The notes under the pieces were generated by a model, which had not been told where the DNA came from, made no database searches, and saw nothing but the letters and a program-made list of their open reading frames with translations. A stretch of DNA of 64,000 nt from Nymphaea colorata (lineage: Eukaryota; Streptophyta; Magnoliopsida; Nymphaeales; Nymphaeaceae), in the NCBI RefSeq assembly GCF_008831285.2, contig NC_045139.1, positions 4,622,704 through 4,686,703 on the forward strand. Direction: 5' to 3'. How positions within the stretch are numbered: position 1 is the first letter of the stretch; every line of letters starts with the position of its first letter. This document shows positions 22,971 through 36,010 of the stretch, in pieces. The position numbers were made by a program, and so were the translations under genes.

Positions 22971-25293
22971 GGCCCCGTTGGATAGCCGGGGTAAAATGAG
23001 AGGGGAGGGAAAAAAACGGTATGGGCGGGTGAAATTTCACCTGCCCGACCTAAAATGCATCAAACGGGGTGAAATTCACCCCGTTTAACGTATAAGCGAG
23101 CGGGTGAAATTTCACCCGCTCGAAATGCTTTGTGACCGTCGCATATCGAAACAAATTCCTCCCTCGCAAAAACTTCTCACCGTCGCCTTCTCACCGTCGC
23201 CGCTCCGCCGTCGCCACACTCACCGTCGCAGCTCCGCTCCTCTGCCGGTTCTCTTTCTCCCTTTTTCTCTTGCTCTCTGATGCCTTCCCTTTCTCCCTTT
23301 CTCTGTTGCCCTAACTTGTTCTTCTTTGGCATCTCACCGGCAGGGAAGACAAGGCAGCATCCGCCACCGCCATGGTCGCCGCTCCGCCGTCGCCGCTCCG
23401 CTCCTCCGCTGGTTCGCCAACTCCACAATCGCCGCTCTCAAGTAAGGGTTTCTCCATCGCTGCGTCCCTTTCAGAAACACCCAAATCGATTTTTTCTCTG
23501 TTTTTAAACATTGCTCTCATTGTCTCCCTTCCTCTCTTGCTATTGCTTCTATCACTGTAAGATCATCGTAAGACAAAATAAGTCTCTTGCTATTGCTGTG
23601 TCCCTTGCTATTGCGATTGCTCTCGTATTCTCAACCTGTGACAAAATCATAAAAATCATAATTCTCTTGAAAATAAAAAAAACGGTAAGCCAGTTTCAGG
23701 CCCATGCGGAAAGTGCCAAGTTTCTAAATGCAAGATAGCGAACGATAGACAAAGGAGCACAAGAAAAGAAGAACAATGTTATTCCCTGTTTTCCCTTCAT
23801 GTCAAAAAGGTTTTATTCAAAATGCATGCTAAGACTGATTCTTCATTGTCTTATGCAGATGGAAAACATGTTCTGAGTTTCTAAAAATTAGCAAATTGCT
23901 GGTTGTGTAAGAAACATGTGATAATCTATTGGCTCCCTACTTAAAGTACAGCAAACCTGCCCAGGACATAGCTTGTGGCCCTCGGATCAGAAGACACCAG
24001 CAAGTAACCTGTCTGCCTCATGATAACAAACCCCCTTGGGGTAACAAGTGTTCCACTGTTAGGTACTCATTGTTTCATTGAAAGAAGTAAAGTTCCGATG
24101 AAATTGAAAGAAGCAAAGTTAAACGTAGAGGATTCTAAGACATTCTCCTTGAACATCCAAAAGCTTAATTGCTTGCGGCATCCAAATTGTAGAGGATTGT
24201 GGTACATTTTCCTGAACAACAACAGGTCCACGGCATGATCTATACTCTATGATCAACCTCTGCAACAGGTTCCTGAGGAGTAAATCACTTTCCACTAGGA
24301 GCAATCTGTTAATGATCTCCATAATCTGCTCTGCAAATCAGATTCCGGTAGCTCCTGAATCTGTTCAGGATATTTCAGTTCCAGTCTCAAGCTGAATCCT
24401 GCAATAATAACTGATGACTCTTCATGAAACAATAGACATTCCCAGCCACCATTCTGCATGAACTGCTGCCTTTTGAATTACACATGACCAAACAGCACTT
24501 CCATTCTTCTCAAAGCTTTGCCACAACATGCAATTGTCATCTATATGATCAAGAAAAATTTTTAGTCGAACTGAACTAAATTCAAATTCTAAAGGAATTT
24601 GCCTCTTCGAAGAAACTTTGGAACATTCCCGGCTGAAGCTAAAATCCCAAAACCGTAATCTAAAGATTTAAGCCCTTACATGGAGGACACTATAATTAAC
24701 TGTTGCATTCCTTATAAAATGTACATTTAGGATTTTGGATTTCAGTACAAATGATTACCAACTGCTAACATTTCATTACAGATCTCACAATTTTAAAATG
24801 CCAATTTGAATACCAGATTGTGATGTGAAATTCTAGTAGAACTTGGAGGGACATTTTTGGACGTGATGCGTAGTTTTGTGATCTTTTGGCATTATTTTCT
24901 GAATTTATTCTGCACAAGGATGAAATCCAATGCCATCGTAGAGAATACACCCTTAACATTTTGTTCTTGTTGTTTTCTAGATGGTAGGGAATACACCTTA
25001 AACATTTTGTTGTTTTGGAAGATTATCTTCCAATTTCTTCCCACGTCAAATTTGGAGAGGAGAAGACATAAAAAAAAAACAACATTTACCACGTTAAATT
25101 CTTCATGTGCATCAAACAGGGTTAAATTTACCATGTTAAATTCTTCCTGTGCATCAAACAGGGTTAAATTTACCATGGTAAATTCTTCTTGTGCATCAAA
25201 CAGGGCCTCAGATTGGAAGAAGGAGAAATTTCATCCTGTAAATTTTTCCAGAAAAAATTACCGCGTTAAACTTCACCCGACAATCAAATGGGA
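22971..25293. mobile_element. Possible 2.3-kb parent element of a small MITE
   Basis: The left end (22971-23080) is similar to the left half of the 202-bp MITE at 58741-58942, and the right end (25200-25293) is similar to its right half. The interior has no counterpart in the small element. The interior starts with a CT- and CCG-rich stretch (23130-23560) resembling a plant 5' leader, but no protein family is recognised and no transposase motif is seen. Target duplications are not clear, so two separate small elements enclosing host DNA remains possible. Confidence 0.5.
25085..25210. repeat. Three tandem 42-bp units
   Basis: Units begin at 25085, 25127 and 25169, each with TTTACCAYG followed by KTAAATTCTTC and GTGCATCAAACAGGG. 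The unit resembles the terminus of the MITE family at 58741-58942. Confidence 0.88.
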
Positions 25294-26831
25294 AAAAGGG
25301 GTTGCACAAAAAGAAAGATGCCTAAGAATGATTTGGTAAGACTTCTTCTCCTATCAACTGATAAAGACTACCAAGGTCTTGTCACAAAGCAGAATTTGGC
25401 AAAGCAGAAGACAAAACAACTGGAGAAAAGCAAGTTATCGGTTGAAATTAGCAAGAGATTAACAGTCTCTGATCATCAATTGTGCTTTTAGGTTTGTCCC
25501 TTCCAAAGAGTGTGTATTACTTGCAAAATATATTTACACTTTTCTTGTCATAATATAAAGTTTAGGTAAACGAGTTTTTAGTGACAGACGCACAGCTCCA
25601 CTGAAGGCCAAAGCATCCACCTTATCTCTTATTTTCTTGGGATATAAGGTCTACTTTCGGTGCTTTAGAGTGTTGCTTTTATCATCGTTTAACTTGTGTA
25701 TCGATGATGTTTCTCTTTTTTGCAACACAGAGAGTTGATATTCCAAAAAATTCAAAATAAAAATTGGCCGCTACCAATCATACCTTGTTGTACATCAATT
25801 TGTCTGACCAGTGACCTTCAGTATCAATGACAATTTGTGGTATGGATAATCGCATCAAGTTGTTTTGATTCTGTGATATTTTCCTAACTTTCAAATATTT
25901 TAAGAATGTTTTACTTTAATAAATTTTTAATATTTTCCATTTGTCATTTCAAAAGAAGATCACTTTCTTACTTTTATTGCCAATTGACGACCGAGTCAAT
26001 TGTTTTTTTTCTTTTTTGTTGGATAATGGGAACCAATAATTTCTGTCCCTTAAATAGAAACAAGATCATCGGAAGAAATGGAGGTAAGATAGGAAATGGA
26101 AGTAGTGGATATAACATGATTAGGCATCAGGTTATATTTACGAACACAACCAATAAATTTGTTAATAAAATAAAAAATGTACCATCAGCAATGGCAGAAC
26201 CATAAAAATTAATTGAAAAGACACCTATTTATAAACATTTATATTTAAAAGAAAATAAAAGAGTTTTAAAGAACAGACACCAACCCACGTGTGGCTATGC
26301 CACCGAGACACCAACCACATAGCTATGCCACCGACTGTCGGACGGCAAGGTGGGAGGTAACCAAGTACAAAACGGTAAAACAAAAAAAAAATATAAAAAA
26401 ACTGCCGAAATTTGCCAAATAACGTATGAGCGCCTGACATTTGAAATACAGCAAATGCCCGCCTAACTTTTTCAGGAAACTCACGTCCAACTCTTATCCA
26501 ATCTCCGAATAGAAGTATTAAAATGAATGGGGTATCTTATTAATAGATTCCATATTCCTAACAATATGGAAAATGACACTTGCATTGAAAAAAAAAAAAA
26601 AAGCTTTGGGGCGTTTAATGACATTCTCATCTACCAAGTTTGTCTGACCACACTAGCTTCAAAATTTTTATGTTTAGATTGGTGCTTTAAATTATTTGTT
26701 TATTTGTATATTATATGCTCCTTAAAGAATAATAATTTTTAAATTAGTGCCACTTAGTCAAAAAAAAAAAACCCAAAATTGGTGAAATCAAAATTTTGGA
26801 TGAGGTTTAAAGGTATGATTCAAAACCCAAA
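25294..26831. other. Spacer, no gene seen
   Basis: AT-rich sequence with short frames lacking recognisable motifs. A small direct duplication of the phrase GCTATGCCACCGA lies around 26293-26335. Confidence 0.4.
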
Positions 26832-28477
26832 TTTAAATGCGCCGTCAAGTTAATTAAGAAAAAATATATCTTGAGCTGATTGGCAACAATGTAACTAGGA
26901 AACATTGCTGTCAGCTACTTTTGGATCCAGAGAAAGGTCAGTCAGACTAAAAAGCCCATCAGAAGCATAAAATAAGCCCTCCCTATAAGGACAAAAACGG
27001 TGCAAAATTTAATTTTTTTTTAAATGACAAACACGTCCTGAGAATCTCAGTTGAAAGTTTACCGTAAACTGAAAAGGCGATCACCCCACATTTTATCGAA
27101 GTCGGTCCTTGCACGTCTCACATGGGCTTTGGTCCTACCTCAAATTTTGTTTTTTTTTTAATTTATATGTAAATTTTTAAAAAAAATCACTTGTTTTATT
27201 TGAAAATTTTGAAAAATGATATTTCGGTTCTAGATAAAATTCAAAAACTTTAATTTAACCCATCTACAAAGTTTGTCAGTGATTGTAGAAGATCGACATA
27301 GGAAACATTTTCTTTTAACACTGATTTTGAAAAGTGCACAACCAGGAATTTTTGGTTGCAGGAACTATACATTTAAAATTTTAACAGGGTAAAAATGGAA
27401 TTTTAAAAACTTTTTATATAGATTAAATTAAAATTTTTAAAAGTTTATATACAAATTTTTTATTTTTTATTTTTAAATTTGAAGGGGGACCAAAGTCCCT
27501 GCCTCTATGGTATGGAAAAATCACATAAAATAACTCTAATTATTAAAAAAGGGCAACATGTTAGGGCTGAAAAAAAAAATACAAAAATGCATTCAGAAGT
27601 GAGGAAAGGACCCATCTCCTGCAAAGGCAAAAAGTGAAAGGAAAAAAAGGTCCACTTCCCCCTTAATGTCACCAAAATATGCATCTCTTCTTTTGAAGTA
27701 CCAAAGCTGCCCCGCGCTGAAAAAAGAAAAGAAAAAAGGTTTGACGTATTTTTGATATTTTTTATAAATAATATACTTTTTTGGATTTTTGATTTTTCCA
27801 TTGCCCTTTTTAGCTTGTAAAAAAAGACTTTCTTTTTATTTTAATCAAGGGTATTTTGGTCATTATGCACTGCCATGTGCACATATAACTAGCTTCACCC
27901 TCACTGTCATGTTATTGAAGCACCTAAAATTGGACCACCATGTGGTACTGAGAAATCCAAAATAGATCGCCACGCTCATGTCCACAATAAATTCCATATT
28001 GAATGAGGCATGTTTGAGTTGGGTGCCTATTTGAACCAAACCATCTGTTTACTGATAAGGTCAAATTTCAGTTTGGAAATTACACCTGACCAATTACTGA
28101 TTAGAGGACAACTGAAGGATTCATCTAATCAATCTGAAAGATTACATCATTATCTCTCTTACTCTCTGCAATCACGTCAGAAGATAGAACTGAAGCAGAA
28201 AGAAGATTTAGACGAAGCCACCAATCAAAAATACATCCAGACCTTGAAACAGCAAGGAAAATGACAATTTGGATTGATGATTGCAAAAATACAAACTGGA
28301 GTTATATACCCAATAGATTGTATGCCATCTGGCTGAATATTATATGTTCCTTCCCTAACAAGTATAAATGGTTTGGACTCCTGCAAAATTCCCTCAATCT
28401 CACTTATGGATCACAAATTTGTTATCAAGGAAGCGCCCTACGGCCATGTGAGGGTGCAATATTCAACTGCAGCAACT
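26832..28477. other. 3' flank of gene B (source or sister of the duplicated block)
   Basis: This aligns with 13708-15211. An 84-codon plus-strand frame at 28010-28264 is not preserved in the sister copy, so I do not call it a gene. The conserved post-stop block is at 28446-28465. Confidence 0.7.
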
Positions 28478-29038
28478 TCAAGCAGCTTCATCATTGAAAG
28501 GTATGGGCTTGTCAAGCACTCTATCCCTTGCTTTGTCAGCCTGCAAAATTGACAGATAATATTTGCTGCATTCTTAGCTATAGCTATGAAAGATTAACAG
28601 GGACCATAAAAACCTACTGACCTGTCGTTGCCAATTAGTAAATCCTGTTATAAGAGAGAGTAGGATTGCTTGTACTGTAGAACCACACAGTATACCAATC
28701 CAGAGTCCAATTCCTCCAAAATGAAAATGGAACCCTAAAACATAAGCGACTGGGATTCCCAACAGATAAAATGATCCAAGGTTGACATATGCACCAAGAT
28801 CCTGCCACCCACATCCCCTTGCAACACCTACATACAGAAAAGAAGATGTGGGCATCTGTTGTTCAATTTAAAACGGATGACCAGTAGTCCAAATTATGTA
28901 CGAACACGAAATTTGTTAAATAGATGAAAAGAAAGCGCAGCTCATCCCTCATTTTCATCAAAATATTGTCAGCATATATACATACATATATATGTACATA
29001 GGGGTGTGTGTGTGTGTATGTAGAGACACACACACACA

Positions 29039-29071
<33 letters not shown>

Positions 29072-32000
29072 GAGAGAGAAAGAAAAATAAATAGATAGAT
29101 TGAATGAAATTGACTCCATTAGTCACTCTAGAACAAAAGAGTTGATCCTTTCTATCACGTTTTATCCTAAACTAAGGCCTTAGAACGAATTTTGGATACC
29201 ATAAACTTAATTCCGTTTATGTTGAAGCACCACATAACATATCATACACTCCTTATGCATGATTCTCTTATGTATTTGGTCAAAATTCAGATGACTTGAT
29301 CTGATTCTTGTAAGTTTTAACTGTGCAAGTTCCATACCCAAGCACTAAGAGGCTGGAGTTCACATGACAGAAGTAGATATTGCATTCAACAACGTGCCAC
29401 AGATATAGGTGTTCTATCTATCATACAATGAGGGAATCCTTGACATGGAAACAGTTTTTTCCATAGTCAACTTCTAGTGTGTCGCTGAAGAATATTGCTT
29501 TATTTCTTTTTCTTCTGTAAATCATCTTTCTCGCCTATACAAATAAATTGGAACTGACTTATGCTCTTTCACTGCCAGTACGAGGTCCACCAAATGGCAT
29601 TTCAAAGGAGCAATAAATTTTGAATTTAAACAGAAAAAGGATTAGGACAGGTACTGCTAATAATTGAAACTGCTTCATATATATCTACATATGTATATGA
29701 ATAGTGCATGTGCGTGTTTGTCTAATATTTTGAGTATCAATGTCTGTTTGTTGAACCAAAAAAATGAATGTTTGAAAGTTAATTTGTTGGCATTATGTAC
29801 TGCATTTAGAAATATGGTCATTTAGCCAGCTTTTAAAAGAAATAAATTTCCTGCTTTGGTGAATGATGCAATCACTGGATTCAATCTATGATGGTCTGTG
29901 GATGAATTTCATGATTCAATCATAGCACACACAAGCACTATGATTTGACTAAAATGATCACACAAACTACCAACACATACATGCATGTCATGAGCATATG
30001 CTGTTATAGTTTAACACAAGAAACATCTGCAAGTAGAAATAAGTAAATTACAATATCAAGTTCAAACACATAACGCTCTGAAACATCATATAAGCATGAA
30101 GCTAATTCAGTAAGTGATTGACTTGCGCAAGTCTTCTCTGTGATGTCTAAATTCATGCTACTCTGTTGATGGGATCATGTCAAGTGTTTTCTGGAATCAC
30201 AAGGAAAAATATGGTCTTGAATTGGACTTGATCATTAATTATATAATTTGGACATTAACAGAAAATGCAGTTTTTTATGTAAGCTTCTAGTTACAGCAGG
30301 TAAAACCTCAGCCTACCTAATGCTACAGGCTTTAAATACCAATTTGATCTGATGGCTTGAAAATTCTCACGGAACTCTGTTCATGAGCTAACCGATTAAT
30401 CATGATCCATTTCTTAGACATGTCACATATGCATGCTGAATGTGCCTCTAAATGCCGCAGTCTTGAAGTTGCTGTTGTCCTAAACTGCACTAGTTCAGCA
30501 ATTCAGAACGCATATCTGATTTGGAACTGGACTACTCTTTGATGCATGCCAACTCTATCATATTGGTTCTCAATCATATTTCCAAAGAAATATTTTCATT
30601 AAGGCTAAAACCATAAAGTCGTAAACTTGTCTAACCTGAAAGCACTCCTTGGATGGCATCCATGCATGTTGACAGGGAAACTAAAGGCGCCATTTTCGCA
30701 ACATATTGGATGACTTCTTTGTCACTGCTGTAAGCATACCCCAACAGGTACCTTATACCATAGATAGTTGTGCTTACGATTGAAATGTCTATAACTGCAA
30801 GCAAGATAACAACAAATACTGCTAACTGAGCTGTTCTTGGACATCCAGCTCCTAATTCATTAGAAACACGAGTGCTGCAATGAGAAGCCATCCATGACTG
30901 TCAGTACCAATGATCTGAATGAAAATCAATTTGAGAAGAAATATTATTAAGTGACAGAGGATGAAGAGTGCACCTTGCAGCAGCAGCAAGTCCAAATGGT
31001 ATAGAATAAACCAAATATAAGCTGTAAAGACTGTTTAAGGAAATAAAAGAATGTTATACCAAACAGAATTTCTTGACCATGAAAAGTAATAACAAAGAGT
31101 TTCTAAACCAAAGCAACTAAATATCTCTACCACAGGCAAACAGAACTTTTATGCTACTTAAAAACACACATTAGCATTCATTGCTTCAATAATTTTAAAA
31201 ATAAGAATAAAATAAGTGTTGAATGCATTAGTTTTCTTAAAAAAACATGCCTCTCAAATAAATCAAGTTTACTCTTAAACTATTCAAACAAAATGATCTG
31301 TTCCATGACAACACCTACATGGCACATGAATGAACGAAGAATTATGCATCCGATTTTAGCAATCCTTATAAAAATTTGTTGGACATAAACTGTCCATGGT
31401 GATGAGAATCATAAAATAGGTATCCATTTTTAGAAAAGCTTTTGAACTAAGAAAACAGAAAGTGTCTGATATATTCTTTTTCTATGTTCGATATACAACA
31501 TCTTCATATCACATCTACAAGTGCAGAACTTTGGTCCATGAATTTATGTTTATCCACATGAAGATATCTGAATTTAATTAAAGTTATTCCGCAGTGCTCT
31601 TACAAATATCCTAAATCATCTATGAAAGAGAAGGAATTGAAGCCATACCATATAGAAAGCACTGAAGCTTCCAGCTCAGGGTTAGGCAGAAGCCCAGAAA
31701 GCAATATCAGTAATTCAAATGACCAGTACTCCAGACTGCATGAAAGAAAGCATTATAAAAAAGTGAATGAAGTCCAAGGGAAGAACAAAAAATGTTGTCG
31801 AGGAAGAAATAAAGAAATCACTGAGGAGAACCTAACAAAGAATTTTACCAAATCATGACTGCAGAGGGAACTGCAAGACCAAGAAAATCGCATATCCCAG
31901 CAAGGGCCTCCATTGAGAAGGGAGTATATGTCTTTTTACAAGAAGGTGCAAATTTGATATATAGTGACAATGCAGCCACATTCACCCAATAGGAAAGACT

Positions 32001-33501
32001 GACAGCAATGGCAGCTCCAACGTGTCCTACACTAGATTTAAAGACCAACAGCCAGCACACAGGAATGTGGAAGCAGAGGGTAACAATAGAAGCACCAAGC
32101 AATGGCAGGACCAAACTCTGTGACTGCAGAAACTTCACCATTGGCTGCAAAAGTGCAGAAGCAAAAAGTCCTGGGATCAAGCAGACAGCATACTTGCCTG
32201 CTTCATAGGAAATTTTAGGGTCTTGCCCTATCAAAATGAGGAGCTTCTCCATGTAGAACCATAATAATGTAATGGGGATGCACACCAGAAACAGGGATAC
32301 TATAGCCTTTTGTGTGTAGAGTCCTAGCTTTTGGTACTGTTCTGCCCCAAAGGCCTGCCCACATAATGTCTCCAAGGCACTTGCCATTCCAAGCTGTTGC
32401 CGCCAATTGAAAGGATTCAAGTCAGAGCTACAAGCTTACGAACTTACAATGAACCAAGCTTCATGTAGACGCAATCAAGAAAGGGAACATAAGAAGAAAA
32501 AGGTAGAGCAACAATCCTGTGAATTAAGCTAGTGAAATTAAATTGTATCCCATGGTTTTCTTTATTGACCCTTGGTTTTCTACAATGCTGTGATGGTTGG
32601 CTTTATTTTCAATTGAAACATACTCCTTAAGTCTAAGGACTATGAAAACAGCCAGAAAGCACCCTTTCTCAGCACCATCCCTACTATGGATGTCTGTAGT
32701 TTGGATCTGGACCTGATAGAAACCTCTAAACATGATTAATCAGATCTTGTCAAGCAAATCCACTCAATAACATGACTTGGGCATGCTCTTAATGGGTTCT
32801 TTAGATAGGCTCACATAGAACCAAGTCAAACCACTCATTGAACAATATTGCTTTTCAAATTCCTTTTTTCATCGAGCATACCTAAAAACATGGTTGCCAA
32901 CACCAGAGGTACGGCATGTCATTAGGCTGCCAAGGCTGAACACAAAAATGAGAAATGCTTCATAAATATAAATTGGAAATCAAGATGAAAGTTTTAGGTT
33001 CATGTAAAGTAGCTTCTCGGCAAGTTAGTTTCCCACATAAAAAGTAGAGTTTTCAGTGCGAAAGTCACTTCCCCACATAAAAGGAACAGTTCCTGTTCTC
33101 GACTGTACAGGTTTCTCGTCGGCTTTGTTCCAAAAATTTTCTTATCCAACTAAGAAGGTTTTCTTGTTTTGGAGCATCGTTGTTTATCTTTTACTTCAAG
33201 CTAATTTACTGTACAGATCTGTTGATAGTTCAAAATGGATCGAAGGATGATCTTGAAAAGTAAATGAGCTATGATGGAGTCATTTGAGATACATGTCTTC
33301 AAAACTGAACGAAGCAGCGTGATTATTGATGCCAATTCTTTAGCATGCATGTATACATTGTGGGCATATACAAACATATATGCATAATTATATGTTGATC
33401 ATCTGCAATTGCATACACAACTAGTCACTCAATTAAGCTCCTTGCTTCAAATGAGGAGTTTCAGGACCTGCTGTTCGTCTGTTGGGCTCCTCTAACTGAA
33501 G

Positions 33502-33536
<35 letters not shown>

Positions 33537-33884
33537 GAGAGAGACAGAGAGAGAGAAAGAAAGATGGTTAATTACAAGGACGACGTAGCCGGTGACGTTG
33601 CAGAGGGAAGAGGAGATGGAAGCGCTGGAGAGGGAGAGGCGGCCGAGGTGACCCACCATCATGAGGGAGATGACCTGCAGCAGGAACTGGAACATGTTGA
33701 CGAACACCATGGGCAGAGCTATGGCGCCTTGCCTCCTCAACTCCCCCGCCACCGATCCCCACCACCCATCACCAAGCCAGCTGCTGCCTGATTTTCGGCC
33801 TCCCGTTGACCTCAACTCCCCAGAATCTACAGCCTCCTTCCTCCCCAACAGCCTCTCTCCAATCGAAACCCGATCATCATCCAT
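28478..33884 (-). CDS. MATE efflux transporter, gene B (7 exons, intact)
   Basis: This is a full-length MATE/DTX antiporter of 501 aa. Exons on the minus strand are 33576-33884, 31849-32393, 31649-31735, 30974-31030, 30636-30874, 28622-28827 and 28478-28540; all introns are GT-AG and phases join. The start [13 protein letters not shown] lies in an open leader, 89 bp below a TATA-like octamer. Exon 1 ends in the first transmembrane pair ([27 protein letters not shown]). Exon 2 opens with [20 protein letters not shown], the conserved MATE signature at about residues 104-124. Exon 5 opens with [16 protein letters not shown]. The C-terminus is [13 protein letters not shown]. Twelve membrane segments are expected for the family. 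Sequence is closest to gene E. One small oddity is GLAAAA in exon 4 where the others have GLGAAA. Substrate and membrane cannot be told from sequence. Confidence 0.93.
28978..29075. repeat. Mixed TA, GT and CA microsatellites in intron 5 of gene B
   Basis: A run of TATACATACA, then GTGTGTGTGT, ACACACACAC, ATATATATAT and GAGAGA tracts. It is non-coding. Confidence 0.9.
33505..33533. repeat. (TG)n microsatellite in intron 1 of gene B
   Basis: An uninterrupted 29-bp GT tract (CA on the gene strand), followed on the right by a GA-rich run. It begins about 40 nt downstream of the exon 1 donor site. Confidence 0.95.
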
Positions 33885-33972
33885 TATTCTTCACTAACTG
33901 CACTAATTACTCACCTCTCTCTCACTCCCTCTGGAAGAAGGAGACGAAGGCGAGCTCTGTCGATCGTCTCTT

Positions 33973-33980
33973 TCTATATA
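33973..33980 (-). promoter_or_regulatory. Putative TATA box of gene B
   Basis: CTATATAG 89 bp upstream of the start codon, matching the octamer and spacing in gene A. Confidence 0.5.
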
Positions 33981-34778
33981 GTGGGTGATCAGAACCATGG
34001 CCGCTCTCTTGAGCTGTCCTTTTATTGGAGAGGGAGCGGGAGAGAAACTTTACAACACATTTTTAGTGTGTTTCTGCCGTGCCATTCGTCTCGTCGCTGC
34101 CCACCTTTTTTTACCATGAAAAATAGAGGTTGTCTCTTTGTTCACGTAGTCCAAAGATCAGTCTGGCTTTCTTCATGGAAAGCTCGATATCATTACGTGC
34201 ACAGATTGATATTTAATCTGACGCTGTTTCAAAGTTATTTTTTTTTATACTATATATTACACACGAACCTGCAACTTGTTTAGAAGTGATCCTTCTTCCA
34301 TCTGTCGAAGCAACCAATACCTGTCAGAGTCAACAGTAAATTTATAGCAACAAATTGAATGCCACCATAATTCATGGAAATAAGTCATCATGAATCAGTA
34401 ATAAGTTATTTTATCTGCTCAACTCTTCTGGGTAATAGCTGCATTTGATCTTAATCCAGTCCTTTCAACTACAATCTTAATGCTTCTCCCTTAACCAAAA
34501 AAATAAAGATGAAAATCAAAATGGAGTATCTAATTATTATGATCACAGACAAATTAACTATGGGCTTATGAGAATCTTCCAACAACCGAAATAGGAATAT
34601 GTTAAACTACTAGAAAGAGCCATGAAATTATTCCTAATTTATAATTCAAGTATTTATGACTGTCGAGAGGAGTTCATTTATTGATTAACATGAGATCTTA
34701 TTCATGTGGAACAAAGCAAGAAGGTCGGCGAGAACATCGTTTTGTGGTCGGGCTTTCTTTTTGACCACACCAACCACA

Positions 34779-34860
34779 GGACCCAATGCTTGAACCCCAC
34801 GGCATTGTAAAAGTGGATAGGACCCAATGCTTGAACCCCACGGCATTGTAAAAGTGGATA
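34779..34860. repeat. Perfect 41-bp tandem duplication
   Basis: Unit 34779-34819 is repeated without change at 34820-34860. It begins GGACCCAATGCTTGAA. Confidence 0.95.
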
Positions 34861-34959
34861 GGACCACTAACGTGCCAGAAAGTTTGGAACTCTGCTCCTG
34901 CTCCACATAAAATTTGGTGGACTAGAAATTCTCTTCATCGTTTAAAGCGGCATTTAAAT

Positions 34960-35130
34960 TATTGTCGGTATCGTCTCGGCCTCCACCCCGCTCCGGTGCC
35001 TGTGCCGGTCTCTGGCCCGTTTCCAACTCGACCCAATTTTAATTTTAATAAAAGAATAAATACAATTATTTTTATATTTATAATAAAAATTATATAAAAA
35101 ATATTAAGTGCAGGCCCGTTTCAAACTATG
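34960..35130. repeat. Degenerate relative of the GC-rich insertion family
   Basis: A CCGGTC- and CCCGTTTC-rich left arm, an AT-rich core and a short GGCCCGTTTC right arm recall the copies at 16065, 41014 and 46651. Target duplications are not visible. Confidence 0.45.
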
Positions 35131-35777
35131 GGCTTATGAGAATTTTTGTATGCATATTCTAGTCAGAATCCAAAAATTTTTAGATGCTATTCCTTTAAAT
35201 AGGAATCTGATCTAATTTCTTAATCAAATAATATTTTTTTTTACATTATTTGATTTTTTTAAATGGTTCAAACAGATATCCAATCCAAATCCAATATTGA
35301 CATCCTTATACACGGCCTGCACTAGCCCATATCCTGTAAATTTTTTTAAAATAAACAGGGATTTGACCCATTTAATTAGGTAGTAAGCCTCCCAATATTC
35401 AACCATTTTTTGTTATTGTTATTTTCATATTGTGGTGGCATTTGTAGACATCAATGATCCAAAGATGGAGAGCTTTTCATTTGATTTGTTTTTAAGTTAT
35501 TATTATTCTTTTTAATTTCTTCTTTTGGTGTGATCGAGGAATGGAGAAGGTTCTTTTTTTTTACTATAAATCCAATGCCCAATTTTTAAAAACGGATGAC
35601 CGTGTGAATCTTTATTTTCATATAAGAAAATTGAATGGTGATGACTCTAGCGTTTATCACCTAACTAGGACTATTCAATCGATCATGATAAACGGTTAAA
35701 TGATCTAGTATGAATTCTCACATTCTTTTTTATATTTTTCTTTTAATCATTAATCATCATCAAATGGGCGGCCCTCA

Positions 35778-35780
<3 letters not shown>

Positions 35781-35861
<81 letters not shown>
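35781..35861. repeat. (TA)n microsatellite
   Basis: About 80 bp of TA repeats with one short interruption near 35808-35820. Confidence 0.95.
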
Positions 35862-35862
<1 letters not shown>

Positions 35863-35900
35863 CAACGATGAGTGTACAAAAAAAATGCAAACACGGAACC

Positions 35901-36010
35901 AAACATCTGAACCAAAGTAGGACATTTGTCTAACCCGAAATACTTATAGACTTTGAAACATCTGAACCAAAGTAAGACATTTGTCTAACCCGAAATACTT
36001 ATAGACTTTG
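35901..36010. repeat. Two tandem 55-bp units
   Basis: Unit 35901-35955 is repeated at 35956-36010 with one substitution. It begins AAACATCTGAACCAAAGTA. Confidence 0.95.

Larger units (their letters stand above)
33981..35900. other. Spacer upstream of gene B
   Basis: No gene is recognised. It contains a 41-bp perfect tandem repeat, a degenerate relative of the GC-rich insertion family and a long TA tract, listed separately. Confidence 0.5.

Noticed and set aside
28010-28264. 84-codon plus-strand frame in the gene B 3' flank
   Set aside because: The sister copy near 14740-15000 does not keep the frame, and no domain is recognised.
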